NCBI GenBank assembly: GCA_903901875.1
Contig: CAIUSO010000042.1
Location: forward strand, 1-45,920
Length of the DNA: 45,920 nucleotides
Direction: 5' to 3'
DNA from: an uncultured Geobacteraceae bacterium
Lineage (GTDB): Bacteria > Desulfobacterota > Desulfuromonadia > Geobacterales > Pseudopelobacteraceae
The position numbers and the translations under genes are program-made. Positions 45,724 to 45,920 of this stretch are shown piece by piece; positions within the stretch are counted from its first letter, which is position 1, and the number at the start of each line of letters is the position of its first letter. Under the pieces are notes generated by a model. It did not search any database. It saw nothing but the letters and a program-made list of their open reading frames with translations, and was not told the DNA's origin.

Positions 45724-45920
45724 GCAGAGGGCGTAGAGTGACCGAACGGAACGATGTAACATGTTAATACTATAATTTAAGTAACTATTCAGAATAATTA
45801 TTTTTCGTTCTTTGAAAAAAGTTCTTGACACGGTTTTTAGGTGATTTTTTGAAAATCTGACGCACCTTGAAACCTCATCCATATTGCCGCTCCAGCGTGG
45901 TGACGTGCTCCCTGCAGTGA
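45724..45920. other. Gene-free AT-rich end of the window
   Basis: No supported gene, repeat array or strong terminator. TTGACA occurs within TTCTTGACACGG near 45824, with an AT-rich stretch downstream (TTTTTAGGTGATTTTTTG), so a promoter for a gene beyond the window is possible. Not decisive. Confidence 0.4.

Noticed and set aside
45724-45920. CRISPR leader or array at the right edge
   Set aside because: The stretch is AT-rich with TTCTTTGAAAAA and TTCTTGACA motifs but has no repeat units, so nothing supports an array in the window.
1-45920. tRNA, rRNA or prophage genes
   Set aside because: None recognised anywhere; no cloverleaf-like arms with CCA ends, rRNA signature blocks or phage structural genes were found by reading.

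Overview
The window looks like chromosome of a Geobacter/Pelobacter-type Desulfuromonadales bacterium. The evidence is a short Geobacter-style type IV pilin (59-residue mature form) followed by a separately secreted PilA-C/Spc-like protein, several sensors and a small cytochrome carrying CxxCH heme-c motifs, an MXAN_5187-like protein next to mfd, and a very high density of hybrid histidine kinases. The assignment is by gene content only; no 16S or other phylogenetic marker is present.

Layout. 1-2.1 kb: tail of a RAYT/Y1-type transposase, a zinc alcohol dehydrogenase and a flavodoxin-like reductase. 2.1-6.9 kb: a small unknown protein and a membrane hybrid kinase with a heme-c (Tll0287/DUF3365-like) sensor, bracketed by two inverted copies of a REP-like palindromic repeat. 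7.0-9.3 kb (minus): a LuxR-type response regulator overlapping a PAS/Cys-finger sensor, an 89-aa unknown, an M50-like membrane protease and a 51-aa unknown. 9.5-10.2 kb (minus): pilA-N and pilA-C-like genes behind a consensus sigma-54 promoter and a perfect upstream dyad. 10.4-17 kb (plus): a heme-c chemoreceptor, CheV and a Cache hybrid kinase with two receivers and two HPt domains. 17-23 kb (minus, convergent): hybrid kinase, Cache-PAS kinase and single-domain receiver.

23-29 kb is housekeeping: mfd plus a conserved partner (minus) and glmU (plus), followed by a nested-palindrome element. 28.9-32.8 kb is a tightly overlapped three-gene formate-dehydrogenase-type module (FNR-like flavoprotein, Mo-bisMGD catalytic subunit, 8Fe ferredoxin-like subunit). 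Then come a solitary AAA ATPase whose predicted promoter is overlapped by a 13-bp dyad operator, a lytic transglycosylase, and a PilB/GspE ATPase that seems to start at CTG. 36.6-45.7 kb (plus) is one run of minor-pilus genes: a monoheme cytochrome/DUF4124 fusion, a small secreted protein, a 1688-aa Ig-PilY1 tip protein, and GspH-, PilV-, PilW- and PilX-like pseudopilins. The last 200 bases hold no gene.

How the genes could work together (inference): the window joins pilus structure (pilA-N/C, PilY1, minor pilins, PilB, lytic transglycosylase) to redox-sensing signalling (two heme-c sensors, chemoreceptor, CheV, several phosphorelay parts). The most interesting possibilities are the split pilin with its sigma-54 control region next to a heme-c chemoreceptor operon, and a heme-c protein encoded first in a PilY1/minor-pilin operon.
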